A stretch of 64,000 bases of DNA from Streptantibioticus cattleyicolor NRRL 8057 = DSM 46488 (lineage in GTDB: Bacteria > Actinomycetota > Actinomycetes > Streptomycetales > Streptomycetaceae): assembly GCF_000240165.1 (NCBI RefSeq), contig NC_017585.1:1302001-1366000 (forward strand), given 5' to 3'. Both the position numbers and the translations under genes were made by a program. Of the stretch, positions 8,493 through 18,706 are shown piece after piece. Numbering within the stretch: position 1 is the stretch's first letter; each line of letters starts with the position of its first letter. The notes below the pieces were generated by a model. It saw nothing but the letters and a program-made list of their open reading frames with translations, was not told the origin of the DNA and made no database searches.

Positions 8493-9114
8493 GGGCGTAG
8501 CGGACGGCCTCGGCGCGGGAGCTGAGGTCGGCCTTGGCGAACAGGTTGTTGATGTGGGTCTTGACGGTGGCCTCGGAGATGAACAGCCGGGCGGCGATCT
8601 CCGCGTTGCGCAGTCCGTCGCCGATCAGCCGCAGGACCTCCCGTTCCCGCGCGGTGAGCATCGCGACCTGTTCGGCGGCGGGTCGCGGGCGGCGGGTGGC
8701 GAGGTCGAGCAGGCGACGCTGCACCTCGGGGGCGAGCACGGCCTGGCCGAGGGCGGCACTGCGCACCGCCTGGACGATGGTGGCCCGGTCGGCCTCCTTC
8801 GTGAGGTATCCGGCGGCACCGGCCTGGAGGGCGGCGAGCACGGATTCGTCGTCCTCGAAGGTGGTGAGCACGACCACCTCCGTCTCCGGCCGGTCGGCCC
8901 GGATCCGCCGGGTGGCTTCCACACCGTCCATCACCGGCATGTTCAGATCCATCAGCACCACGTCGGGACGGTGTTCGGCGACGACCGCGACCGCCTCCTC
9001 GCCGTTGACCGCGGTGGCCACCACGTCGACGTCCTCGTTGAGGTCGAGCATGACGGCCAGCGCCTCCCGGACGGCCGTCTGGTCGTCCACGACCACCAGC
9101 TTCACGCTGCTCAC
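8428..9114 (-). CDS. NarL/LuxR-type response regulator
   Basis: 228 residues. Receiver domain: VVVDDQ with acidic pocket and phospho-acceptor Asp in VVLMDLNMP; VLTTF and GYLTKEA give the conserved Thr and Lys. C-terminal LuxR HTH: LTAREREVLRLIGDGLRNAEIA and SEATVKTHINNLFAKA. The GTG at 9112-9114 overlaps the stop of the kinase gene (GTGA), so the two are translated together; an in-frame ATG at 9141 is the alternative start. It is activated by phosphorylation from the adjacent kinase; target genes are unknown. Confidence 0.9.
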   Translation of the reverse strand: MSSVKLVVVDDQTAVREALAVMLDLNEDVDVVATAVNGEEAVAVVAEHRPDVVLMDLNMPVMDGVEATRRIRADRPETEVVVLTTFEDDESVLAALQAGAAGYLTKEADRATIVQAVRSAALGQAVLAPEVQRRLLDLATRRPRPAAEQVAMLTAREREVLRLIGDGLRNAEIAARLFISEATVKTHINNLFAKADLSSRAEAVRYALSVLPPEPPTPKADSPRRTWR

Positions 9115-10322
9115 CTGGGTACCTCCAGCTTCACGGTCCACCCGCCCCGGGCGGGGTCCTCGACGGTCGGGCCGGCCCGCAGGGTGCCGCCCACCAGGGC
9201 CGCGCGCTCCCGCATGCCGACCAGGCCCATGCCGGTGCCGGAGGCGCCCTCGGGCGGCCCGCCGTCGGGGCCGGGGCCGTTGACGACGGTGAGGGAGATC
9301 CCGTCCGCGGTGTAGGCGAGCGTCATCGTCCGCGCCGCCCCCGGAGCGTACTTGACGGCGTTGGTCACCGCCTCCTGAGCCACCCGCAGCACGGTCTGCG
9401 CGGTCTCCACCGCGACCGGCGCCGGATCACCGAGCACGTCGAAGGAGACGTCCGCACCGGCGGCCATCAGCCGCAGCGTCTCCGGCAGCGGCAGGGTGTC
9501 CTCCCGCAGCGCGTGAACGGCCCGGCGGGTCTCGGCGATGCTGTCGACGGCCAGCGTGCGGGCCCGGCGGATCGCCTCGCCCGCCTCCTCGTCACGGCCG
9601 CTGCCGCGCAGCGCGTCGGCCATGTCCAGTTGCAGCGCTATGCCGGACAGGGAGTGCCCGAGCACATCGTGGATCTCCCGCGCGATACGCCCCCGTTCCC
9701 GCAACGCCGCCTCCCGCGCCTCGGAGTCCGTGGCGCGGCGGGCCTCGGCAGTCGCTCGCCGGGCGTTCTCCAACGCCTGCCGGAAATCACGGTTGGAGAT
9801 GCCCATGTACACCGGGAGCCCCACGGTCAGCGCCAGCCACCACGACCAGCCGTCCTGTGTCGGCACGGTGTGGTTGACGATCAGCTGCGTCACGGCGCCG
9901 ACGATCGAGCCGCCGGCCGCCACCAGCAGCGCGGCCCGCCGGGACGCCAGGTTGGTCCCGGCGACGGCGGCGGCGAGGTACGGCAGCAACGGGGCCAACG
10001 TCGTGTGCGCCAGCGGCAGCAGCAGCGACGCCGACCCCATGTAGCAGGCGGCCAGCGCGATTTGCCGGCCGGGCGACAACCGGTTCCAGAAGAGGCGCAC
10101 GCAGACCGCGGCGACGGCGAGCACGACGAAGGCGGCGACCGCCAGCGGAGCGGCGATCAGCCGGTGCGTCGGCAACTCGACGGCGACCACCGCGATGACG
10201 GTGAACGCGACGAACGGCCGCAGGAGTTCGTCACCGAAACGCACGGTCCGCGGCGTCGGCGCGGTCTCCGTCACGGCAGGCCGGACCGACGCGGGATCCG
10301 CACCGGGTGTCGTTGATGGCAC
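9111..10322 (-). CDS. Membrane sensor histidine kinase (HisKA_3 family)
   Basis: 403 residues from GTG 10322, with GGGCGGAG upstream. The N-terminal half has about five or six hydrophobic segments. The dimerisation/phosphoacceptor helix is RGRIAREIHDVLGHSLSGIALQLD, with the phosphorylated His in EIHD; the ATPase domain shows AVTNAVKYAPGA (N box) and GTGMGLVGMRERA (G box). This is the NarX/DesK-like class usual in Streptomyces. It forms an operon with the overlapping response regulator. No extracytoplasmic sensor domain is evident, so it may sense membrane state or a ligand within the membrane. Confidence 0.9.
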   Translation of the reverse strand: MPSTTPGADPASVRPAVTETAPTPRTVRFGDELLRPFVAFTVIAVVAVELPTHRLIAAPLAVAAFVVLAVAAVCVRLFWNRLSPGRQIALAACYMGSASLLLPLAHTTLAPLLPYLAAAVAGTNLASRRAALLVAAGGSIVGAVTQLIVNHTVPTQDGWSWWLALTVGLPVYMGISNRDFRQALENARRATAEARRATDSEAREAALRERGRIAREIHDVLGHSLSGIALQLDMADALRGSGRDEEAGEAIRRARTLAVDSIAETRRAVHALREDTLPLPETLRLMAAGADVSFDVLGDPAPVAVETAQTVLRVAQEAVTNAVKYAPGAARTMTLAYTADGISLTVVNGPGPDGGPPEGASGTGMGLVGMRERAALVGGTLRAGPTVEDPARGGWTVKLEVPR

Positions 10323-10426
10323 GGCGTGGGTTCTCCGCCCTCGGCTGCGTCGGGATGACGGGGGCCGGCATCCTCGTACGCGTCCAGCATAGGGACCCGC
10401 ACGGACACCGGCGGCGGTGGGACGGT

Positions 10427-11281
10427 TCAGGCCGCGAGGATCTGGCGGGTGAGGGCCAGCAGATCGGGGACGGCGGGGTGCGCCAGCCCGTCGCGCCAGG
10501 CGAGGACGACGGGGACAGCCGGGGCGTCCAGCAGCGGGCGGTAGATCAGCGACGGCCGCGCGTGGGTGCTCGGGGTGGCCGACGTGGAGACGCCGACGGC
10601 GCGGCCCGCCGCGATGGCGATGAGCCACTCGTCGGTGTTGGTCACCTCGACGGTCGCGGTGGGGCGGGCCGACGGCGGCCACAGGTCCATGGTGGTGGTG
10701 CCGGAGACGGTGTTGAGGGCGATCGGATGCGGGGCGAGGTCGGCCAGGGTGAGGCGGGGGAAGGCGGCGAGCGGACTGTCCGCCGCCATGACGACCACCC
10801 GTTCCTCCCGCAACAGCAGCTCGGTGCGGATCCCGGCGGTGGTCACCGGGCCGCGCAGCAGCGCCGCGTCGACCTTGCCCTGGGTGAGCCCCGCCGTGCG
10901 GTCGTCCACCCGCAGCAGCTCCAGCGGGATGCCGGGGCGCGTCTCGTCCCAGCGGCGCAGCAACGGGACGGTGTGGTCGCCGAGCGCCGCCCAGGTGTGA
11001 CCGAGGCGCAGCGGACGCCCGCCCAACGACCCCGGTTCCAGGGCGGTTTCGACGGCGGCGACGGCGGCCCGGGCCCGCTCGCGGAAGGCCCGGCCCTCGC
11101 CGGTCAGCTCCAGATGGTGGGTGGACCGGTCGACCAGGCGGGCGCCGAGGTGGCTCTCCAGTTGCCGCAGGGTACGGGAGAGCGCGGGGTGGCCCACATG
11201 GAGCCGGGCGGCGGCGCGGGTGATGGTGCCTTCCTCCGCTATGGCGAGGAAGGCCCGCAGGTGCCGCAGCTCGATGGTCAT
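10427..11281 (-). CDS. LysR family transcriptional regulator
   Basis: 284 residues. Winged HTH at the start: ELRHLRAFLAIAEEGTITRAAARLHVGHPALSRTLRQLE, with HVGHPALSRT the recognition helix. The effector domain runs from about residue 90. It diverges from an EamA exporter gene over a gap of only about 60-70 bases, the usual arrangement in which a LysR protein activates the neighbouring transporter and represses itself. Confidence 0.9.
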   Translation of the reverse strand: MTIELRHLRAFLAIAEEGTITRAAARLHVGHPALSRTLRQLESHLGARLVDRSTHHLELTGEGRAFRERARAAVAAVETALEPGSLGGRPLRLGHTWAALGDHTVPLLRRWDETRPGIPLELLRVDDRTAGLTQGKVDAALLRGPVTTAGIRTELLLREERVVVMAADSPLAAFPRLTLADLAPHPIALNTVSGTTTMDLWPPSARPTATVEVTNTDEWLIAIAAGRAVGVSTSATPSTHARPSLIYRPLLDAPAVPVVLAWRDGLAHPAVPDLLALTRQILAA

Positions 11282-11350
11282 GCCTCAGAAGCATAACCGT
11301 GCCCCGACCGGCATTTCCCGCGACCGCCGAGGGTTCCTAGCGTGGTAGGC

Positions 11351-12253
11351 ATGACATCCACCACGCCCACCTCCTCCGCGGCGACCGCCGCGCCCGCCGT
11401 CCTGCGTCACGCCCCGGGGCGTGGCACCCTCACCGGTGTCGGCCTGGTGCTGGCCGGGTCGGTCTCCGTGCAGTTCGGGTCGGCGTTCGCCGCGTCGCTG
11501 TTCCCACGGGCCGGAGCGCTCGGCACGGTCGCGTTGCGGGTGACGTTCGCCGCGGTGCTGCTGCTGGCCGTCGCCCGGCCGCGGCTGCGCGGGCACTCGC
11601 GCGCCGACTGGGCGGTGGCCGGCGGGTTCGGGCTGGCGCTCGGCGGCATGAACATCCTCTTCTACCAGGCGATCGACCGCATCCCGCTGGGGGCCGCGGT
11701 CACCGTCGAGGTGCTCGGGCCGCTGCTGCTGTCGGTCGTGGTCGCCCGACGTGCCGCCAGCCTGGTGTGGGCCGGGCTCGCGCTGACCGGGGTGTTCCTG
11801 CTGGGCCGTGGTGACTTCGGCCGCCTCGGCGTCGCCGGGGTCGCCTTCGCGCTGGGCGCCGGGGCGATGTGGGCGGCGTACATCGTGCTCAACGCCCGTG
11901 CCGGGGCCCGGTTCCCGAGGCTGGACGGCCTGGCGATCGCGATGACCGTCGCCGCGCTGGTCAGCCTGCCGCTGGGGGTCGGCGCGTCGGGCGGGCGGCT
12001 GCTGGAACCGGGGGTGCTCGGGCTGGGTCTGGTGATCGCGGTGATGAGCTCCGGGGTCCCCTACACCCTGGAACTCCTCGCCCTGCGACGGCTGCCCGCG
12101 GCCGCCTTCGCGGTGCTGACCAGCCTGGCGCCGGCCCTCGCCGCGCTCGCCGGCTACCTGGTGCTCGGTCAGGGGCTGTCGCTGCCGCAGTGCGCCGCCA
12201 TCGCGATGGTGGTCATGGCGAGCGTGGGCGCGGTCCGTACCGGACGGTGCTGA
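11351..12253 (+). CDS. EamA/RhtA-like drug/metabolite transporter
   Basis: About 300 residues with ten hydrophobic segments in two EamA repeats. Motifs include the first-repeat GGMNILFYQAIDRIPLGAAVTVEVLGPLL and the second-repeat SGVPYTLELLALRRLPAAAFAVLTSLAPALAALAGYLVLGQ, close to the threonine/homoserine exporter RhtA subgroup. It likely exports amino acids or related metabolites. A GTG at 11342 is in frame three codons before ATG 11351; no Shine-Dalgarno is visible for either, so the mRNA may be nearly leaderless. Control by the divergent LysR protein is likely. Confidence 0.85.
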   Translation: MTSTTPTSSAATAAPAVLRHAPGRGTLTGVGLVLAGSVSVQFGSAFAASLFPRAGALGTVALRVTFAAVLLLAVARPRLRGHSRADWAVAGGFGLALGGMNILFYQAIDRIPLGAAVTVEVLGPLLLSVVVARRAASLVWAGLALTGVFLLGRGDFGRLGVAGVAFALGAGAMWAAYIVLNARAGARFPRLDGLAIAMTVAALVSLPLGVGASGGRLLEPGVLGLGLVIAVMSSGVPYTLELLALRRLPAAAFAVLTSLAPALAALAGYLVLGQGLSLPQCAAIAMVVMASVGAVRTGRC

Positions 12254-12372
12254 CCGGCACGGCTCGCGGCGTTGGCGGGAACCCGTCGAGGGCTGTCGGT
12301 CCGGCCCATGTCCCGGGGACGGCGACCCTCCTAGGTTGTGTCGTCAAGAGATCGCCGGCCGGAACGTCCATC

Positions 12373-12399
12373 ACGCCGGGGTACCGCGTACCCCGGCGT
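12373..12399. promoter_or_regulatory. Perfect 12-3-12 inverted repeat upstream of the DUF3817 gene
   Basis: ACGCCGGGGTAC (12373-12384), CGC, GTACCCCGGCGT (12388-12399): a perfect inverted repeat. It lies six bases before the ribosome site GGTAGGAG at 12405-12412. It could be an operator, or a leader hairpin that would hold the ribosome site near a very stable stem. It could also end the EamA transcript, but it stands 120 bases past that gene. Confidence 0.65.
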
Positions 12400-12419
12400 C
12401 GCACGGTAGGAGTCGTCCC

Positions 12420-12728
12420 ATCACCGCCGTCACCCCGTCGACGCCCAGGAGCCCGCGCGGCGCGCTGCGTGTCTCCGCGGCCGTCGAACTGATCACCCTG
12501 GCCGTCCTGTTGACCAACATGGCCACCCTGGACGCCCGTCCGGTCGCCGCGCTGACCGGCCCCGTGCACGGCTTCGCCTGGCTCTTCGGCGTCATCGTCA
12601 CCTGGCGCGACGCCCGCCGCACCACCGGCACCGTGGTGCGCGCCGCGATCCCCGGCATCGGCGGCATGCTCGCGCTCCGCGCGCTGGGACGCGCCGACGC
12701 CCGGGCGGGGGCGCCTGCGGCGCGGTGA
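12420..12728 (+). CDS. DUF3817 family small membrane protein
   Basis: About 102 residues. ALRVSAAVELITLAVLLTNM, GPVHGFAWLFGVIVTWRDA and IPGIGGMLALRAL match the three-helix DUF3817 membrane family, of unknown function. The start is odd: the only good ribosome site (GGTAGGAG, 12405-12412) points to ATC at 12420, a very rare start codon, and there is no in-frame ATG or GTG. A TTG at 12336 is in frame but would place the 27-base palindrome inside coding sequence and has no ribosome site. Either ATC is used, ATG has mutated to ATC, or a base was misread. Confidence 0.6.
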   Translation: MTAVTPSTPRSPRGALRVSAAVELITLAVLLTNMATLDARPVAALTGPVHGFAWLFGVIVTWRDARRTTGTVVRAAIPGIGGMLALRALGRADARAGAPAAR

Positions 12729-12740
12729 GGGCGCCGGGTG

Positions 12741-13589
12741 CTACCAGGGGAGCACGGCCGCGCGCCCCTGCGCCCGGCCGGCCTCGGCGGCGGGGGCGCG
12801 GGTGGCCGGGTCGAGGGCGTTGGTGCCCATGGCGGCAAGTGACGCCTCGTCAGGTGTGAACACGGCGACCTCCGCGCCCTCGGCCCGCAGCTTGCCGACG
12901 ACGTCGGCGAAGGTGCCGGAGGGCCGGGGCAGGTTCTCGGGGTCCATCGGAAGGACCGCCACCACGCGGCGCGCCCCGCGGCCCAACGCCAGCTCCGCGT
13001 TGTCGATGGTGAGCACGCCGCCGTCGGTGTACCGGCGTCCCCGCACCGTGGCCGCCGGCCAGATCCCGGGCACCGCGCAGCTGGCGGTGACGGCGTCGAC
13101 CAGGTCCACCCCGCTGTCGCGGTCGAAGACACGCGGCTCACCGGTCTCGGCGTCCACGGCGACGATCAGCAGGCGGTGTCCGGGCCACCGGTCGGACGGC
13201 AGCCGGGAGACGATCACCGCGCGGCGCTCCGCCTCGGGGACGGTCTTCGCCTCCAGCGCGAGCCGGCCGAGGCGGCGGCGCTGGTCCTCGGGGGAGTCGG
13301 CGGCCTCGTAGGCGGCGGCGAACGAGGCGGCGAACGCGTCGGCGTCGAACTCCGCGGCGATCTCGGCGGCTTGCAGCGCCGGGTCCACCTGCCGCGCGTA
13401 CAGCTCCTCCAGGCTCAGCCCGCTGCCGAGCTGGGCGCCCACCGCGGAACCGGCCGACGTGCCGATGACGGTGCCGGCCCGGCTCACGTCGTTGCCCTGG
13501 TCCGCCAGCCCCGTCAGGAGACCGGTCGCCCACGCGATCCCGGCCACGCCCCCACCGCCGAGGATCAGGATCCGGTCCGACTCACTCAT
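12741..13589 (-). CDS. Patatin-like phospholipase / serine acylhydrolase
   Basis: 282 residues from ATG 13589, with GGAGGGG upstream. Oxyanion loop LGGGGVAGIAW, nucleophile elbow GTSAGS and catalytic Asp in YTDGGV form the Ser-Asp dyad of patatins. The fold covers the whole protein and there is no signal peptide, so it should act inside the cell on acyl esters, probably phospholipids. Convergent with the DUF3817 gene, with only 12 bases between stops. Confidence 0.85.
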   Translation of the reverse strand: MSESDRILILGGGGVAGIAWATGLLTGLADQGNDVSRAGTVIGTSAGSAVGAQLGSGLSLEELYARQVDPALQAAEIAAEFDADAFAASFAAAYEAADSPEDQRRRLGRLALEAKTVPEAERRAVIVSRLPSDRWPGHRLLIVAVDAETGEPRVFDRDSGVDLVDAVTASCAVPGIWPAATVRGRRYTDGGVLTIDNAELALGRGARRVVAVLPMDPENLPRPSGTFADVVGKLRAEGAEVAVFTPDEASLAAMGTNALDPATRAPAAEAGRAQGRAAVLPW

Positions 13590-13698
13590 GTCCCCTCCAG
13601 GGCTCGTCACGCCAACTGGTCCGCGGTACACGGACGTCAGGCACAACCACGGGTGCGTCCGTGGTCTTCCCCACGCAACGGGTCGTCCCGGGGCGCCG

Positions 13699-14214
13699 TC
13701 AGGGCAGGTCCAGGCGCCACCTGACCTCTCCGTCGTGCCACTGATCGGTGGGGGTCAGCCCGGCCGCGGCGGCGACCGCGGCGGACGCGGTGTGGTCGGG
13801 GTGGATGTGGGCGAGGACCGTACGCACCTCGCGTGCCGTGAGCCAGCCGACCAGCCCGCGGGCCGCCTCGGTGGCGATGCCGCGCCGCTGCCACGAAGTC
13901 CCCACCACCCAGGCGACCTCCGCGACGACGCCGTCCTCCCCGCCGGTCACCGTGGCCTGGACGGTGCCGACGAGGCGGTCCGCCTCGGTGAGGCGGACCA
14001 CCCAGTTGCACCAGGAGACGGTGGGGTCGGGCGAGCCGGCGACCAGTCGTTCGTAGCGGGCACGCAAGGCGTCGGCGGTGGCCGGGGCACCGCCGATGAA
14101 GGTGTGCAGATCCGGGTCGGACAGCACCGCGGCCATCTCCTCGGCGTGTTCGACCCGCAGCGGCACGAGGGAGAGCCTGCCGGTCCGGACGGGCTCCGGC
14201 GCGAGCGTGGTCAT
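13699..14214 (-). CDS. GNAT family N-acetyltransferase
   Basis: 171 residues from ATG 14214 (an ATG at 14262 is in frame but adds an unconserved Pro/Arg leader). TGRLSLVPLRVEHAEEM begins the fold typical of RimJ-like acetyltransferases, and the acetyl-CoA pyrophosphate loop is VVGTSWQRRGIATEAA. The substrate is unknown. It is downstream of katG on the same strand but separated by a strong terminator, so is probably independent. Confidence 0.8.
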   Translation of the reverse strand: MTTLAPEPVRTGRLSLVPLRVEHAEEMAAVLSDPDLHTFIGGAPATADALRARYERLVAGSPDPTVSWCNWVVRLTEADRLVGTVQATVTGGEDGVVAEVAWVVGTSWQRRGIATEAARGLVGWLTAREVRTVLAHIHPDHTASAAVAAAAGLTPTDQWHDGEVRWRLDLP

Positions 14215-14403
14215 TCGGTGCCGTGCCGTGGGGAGCGGGAACAGGCGCGGGCCGGGGCCCACCGCGGCGCGGGCGGCGCCTTCGTGGGGTCGTCGGCGGC
14301 GGAGGTCATCGCGGGCGCTCTCCAGAGGGGGTCGGGTTGTCGTCCGGGAGGAATCCCAGGTCCGCCGTACACCGTCCGACGGACCGGCGGGCCCGCGGAC
14401 GAG

Positions 14404-14446
14404 CGGCCTCCCGCGCTCCGGGACGTTGCCGGAACGCGGGAGGCCG
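14404..14446 (-). terminator. Strong terminator downstream of katG
   Basis: CGGCCTCCCGCGCTCCGG (14404-14421) and CCGGAACGCGGGAGGCCG (14429-14446) form an 18-base stem with one C/T difference (a wobble pair in RNA) around a 7-base loop. It begins about 20 bases past the katG stop. No T run. Confidence 0.8.
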
Positions 14447-14466
14447 GTGACGGGTGTGCGGGCGGA

Positions 14467-16713
<2,247 letters not shown>

Positions 16714-16887
16714 CTACGGACTGGGCGGATCACCGTGCTCAACAACTGCGGGCGGTGGAACGTGCGGGGCGGAACGGGCCGACGCGGCCGACGGCACGGA
16801 ACGGCCGGGCACGAGGCGGTGGTGGTCCACGCGCCGTCCCCCCGGCCTCGTCCCGCTCCCTTGGCTGTCACCGGAACCGATCCTACG

Positions 16888-16908
16888 ATTGACCAAATCC
16901 AAGTCAAT
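16888..16908. promoter_or_regulatory. Fur/FurA-like operator between katG and fur
   Basis: ATTGAC-N9-GTCAAT, a perfect 6-9-6 inverted repeat in an A/T-rich patch that stands out from the GC-rich surroundings. It lies 180 bases before katG and 73 before the fur start. Its position fits autorepression and repression of katG by the Fur protein. Confidence 0.65.
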
Positions 16909-16980
16909 ATGGCGACCAGAACTGAACGAACTCTTTGGTCCGACCCTGTTGTCCGATGACGCACAGTGAGGCTGGTGGGC

Positions 16981-17397
16981 ATGAGTGACCTGCTGGAACG
17001 GCTTCGCGGACGTGGCTGGCGGATGACCGCCCAGCGGCGGGCCGTCGCCGAGGTGCTCGACGGCGACCACGTCCACCTGACCGCGGACGAGGTGCTGGCA
17101 CGGGCCGCCGCCAGGCTGCCGGAGATATCCCGCGCGACCGTCTACAACACCCTGGGCGAACTGGTCCAGCTCGGTGAGGTGGCCGAGGTGGCCGCCGACG
17201 GCCGCGCCAAGCGCTACGACCCCAACGCCCACCGCCCCCACCACCATCTGGTGTGCGCGCGCTGCGGCACGATCCGCGACGTCCACCCCGGCGGCGACCC
17301 GCTGGCCGACCTGCCGGCCGGCGAACGGTTCGGCTTCACCGTCCTGGCGGCCGAGGTGACCTACCGCGGCCTGTGCCCGGAGTGCGCCGGCGCGTGA
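16981..17397 (+). CDS. furA: Fur family regulator (FurA/PerR-like), probable peroxide-responsive repressor of katG
   Basis: 138 residues. Winged-helix N-terminus: GWRMTAQRRAVAEVLDG, HLTADEVLARAA and SRATVYNTLGELVQLG. The metal-binding part has PHHHLVCARCGTIRDV and a C-terminal CPEC pair, giving the CxxC...CxxC structural zinc site. Together with divergence from katG this indicates the FurA/CatR class, repressors released by metal-catalysed oxidation. ATG 16981 follows GTGAGG; an in-frame GTG at 16966 is possible. In many Streptomyces furA and the catalase gene are in tandem; here they are divergent. Confidence 0.88.
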   Translation: MSDLLERLRGRGWRMTAQRRAVAEVLDGDHVHLTADEVLARAAARLPEISRATVYNTLGELVQLGEVAEVAADGRAKRYDPNAHRPHHHLVCARCGTIRDVHPGGDPLADLPAGERFGFTVLAAEVTYRGLCPECAGA

Positions 17398-17416
17398 CCG
17401 CCGCCGGGGGCGCCGC

Positions 17417-18706
17417 TCACCGGGGCGGAACACCCGCTTCCGTCGGCTGGTTGAGATGCACCCGCCGGGCGGCGAGCCCGGTCAACTGGGGGCACAACCA
17501 CGACGCCTTGGCGCGCGTGTACACACTCAGGTGCGGCCCGGTCAGCCGGGCCAGCGCCAGCGCCTCCGCCCAGGCGGTGAACGGGACGACCGAGGCGACC
17601 GGCCCGACAGGGGTACGCGGCGGGGAACCGGTCGCCCGGCCCAGCAGGACGAGCGGGTACGGCACCCGGGGCACGGCACCGTCCCGTACCGTCCGGTGCC
17701 ACACGACCTCGACGCCGACGGCCGCCTCAGCGCAGGCGCTGAAGGCGCGACGCTGCCGCCGTTCGGGCAGCGCGGTGACCGGGGTGAACCGCTCGGCGGT
17801 GTAGGCGAGTTGCTCCAGGAAGGCCGGGAGCACACTGTCGTGCACCGCCACCGCGGGGGTGGCGGAGCAGGGGCGCCCGGCGCGCGCGAAGCAGGCGCGG
17901 AGCGTGCCGCGCACGGCGTCGGGCACCCGCGCGTCGTGCCGGACCACCAGGAGCCCGGGACGGTGCCGCGGGCTCCCCGGCCCGTACCGGCAGCACTGCG
18001 GCGCCGGCCCGTCGGCGTGTTCGGCGAGCACCGCGCGGACCGCCGAGGGATCCGCGTCCGCCGGGCCCCGGACGACCAGTTGCCACACGTGGCGCGGCAG
18101 CCCGGCCCGGCGAGCGGCGGCGACGACGGCGAGAGCCGGCACCGCGCTGCGCCGGTCCGCCTCGGTGACCACGGCGACCCCGTCGAGCAGCGCGGGCACC
18201 ACCCCTTCCAGCAGCGAGGCGAGCGGACGGGCGTCGTCCACCCGGGAGAACACCACGGCCGGCCGATCGGCGGACCACCACGCCGTACCCGCACCGCCGC
18301 GCCGGGGCCGGACGGCCGCCGTGAGCGAACGCACCACCCGGTCCGCGTTCCGGCACTCGGCCTCGGCATCGGGCGGCCCCAGCCCGGAGGACTCCGGCAG
18401 CACGGCGAGGAAGGCGTCCGCACCGCACGCCATCGCCCGGCGCAACCGCCGTGCCCACCGCGCCCGTTGATCCGCCGGCACCCCGCTCCACCGCCCTGCC
18501 GCCTCCCGCGCCCGGACGACGGCCGCCCGCGCCTCGCCGGCCGAGGAGACCGGCACCGACAACAGCGGCCGGCCGGAGAAGACACCGGTCACCGGCGGAT
18601 CCGGCCCGGCCGCCGCCCCCAGACCGCTGAACGCCAGCGCGTCGGCCGCGCACCCGCCGAGCAGCCGTGCCGTGGCCGGATCCGGACACACCTGACGACC
18701 CGTCAC
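17417..18706 (-). CDS. Aldehyde dehydrogenase-superfamily protein of the PUFA-type synthase operon, active site atypical
   Basis: 429 residues. The GTG at 18706 overlaps the PfaD-like stop (GTGA), so it is the last gene of the synthase operon. Superfamily signs: RAAVVRAREAAGRWSGVPADQRARWARRL near the N-terminus, LPRHVWQLVVRG in the Rossmann part, the catalytic-Cys neighbourhood ARAGRPCSATPAVAVHDSVL, and the C-terminal LTGPHLSVYTR and RVHLNQPT. The ELGG-type segment with the general-base Glu is not recognisable; its place is taken by RYGPGSPRHRP. It may therefore be an acyl-thioester reductase acting on the synthase product, or a non-oxidising relative. Gene ends 20 bases from the convergent furA stop. 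Confidence 0.72.
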   Translation of the reverse strand: MTGRQVCPDPATARLLGGCAADALAFSGLGAAAGPDPPVTGVFSGRPLLSVPVSSAGEARAAVVRAREAAGRWSGVPADQRARWARRLRRAMACGADAFLAVLPESSGLGPPDAEAECRNADRVVRSLTAAVRPRRGGAGTAWWSADRPAVVFSRVDDARPLASLLEGVVPALLDGVAVVTEADRRSAVPALAVVAAARRAGLPRHVWQLVVRGPADADPSAVRAVLAEHADGPAPQCCRYGPGSPRHRPGLLVVRHDARVPDAVRGTLRACFARAGRPCSATPAVAVHDSVLPAFLEQLAYTAERFTPVTALPERRQRRAFSACAEAAVGVEVVWHRTVRDGAVPRVPYPLVLLGRATGSPPRTPVGPVASVVPFTAWAEALALARLTGPHLSVYTRAKASWLCPQLTGLAARRVHLNQPTEAGVPPR

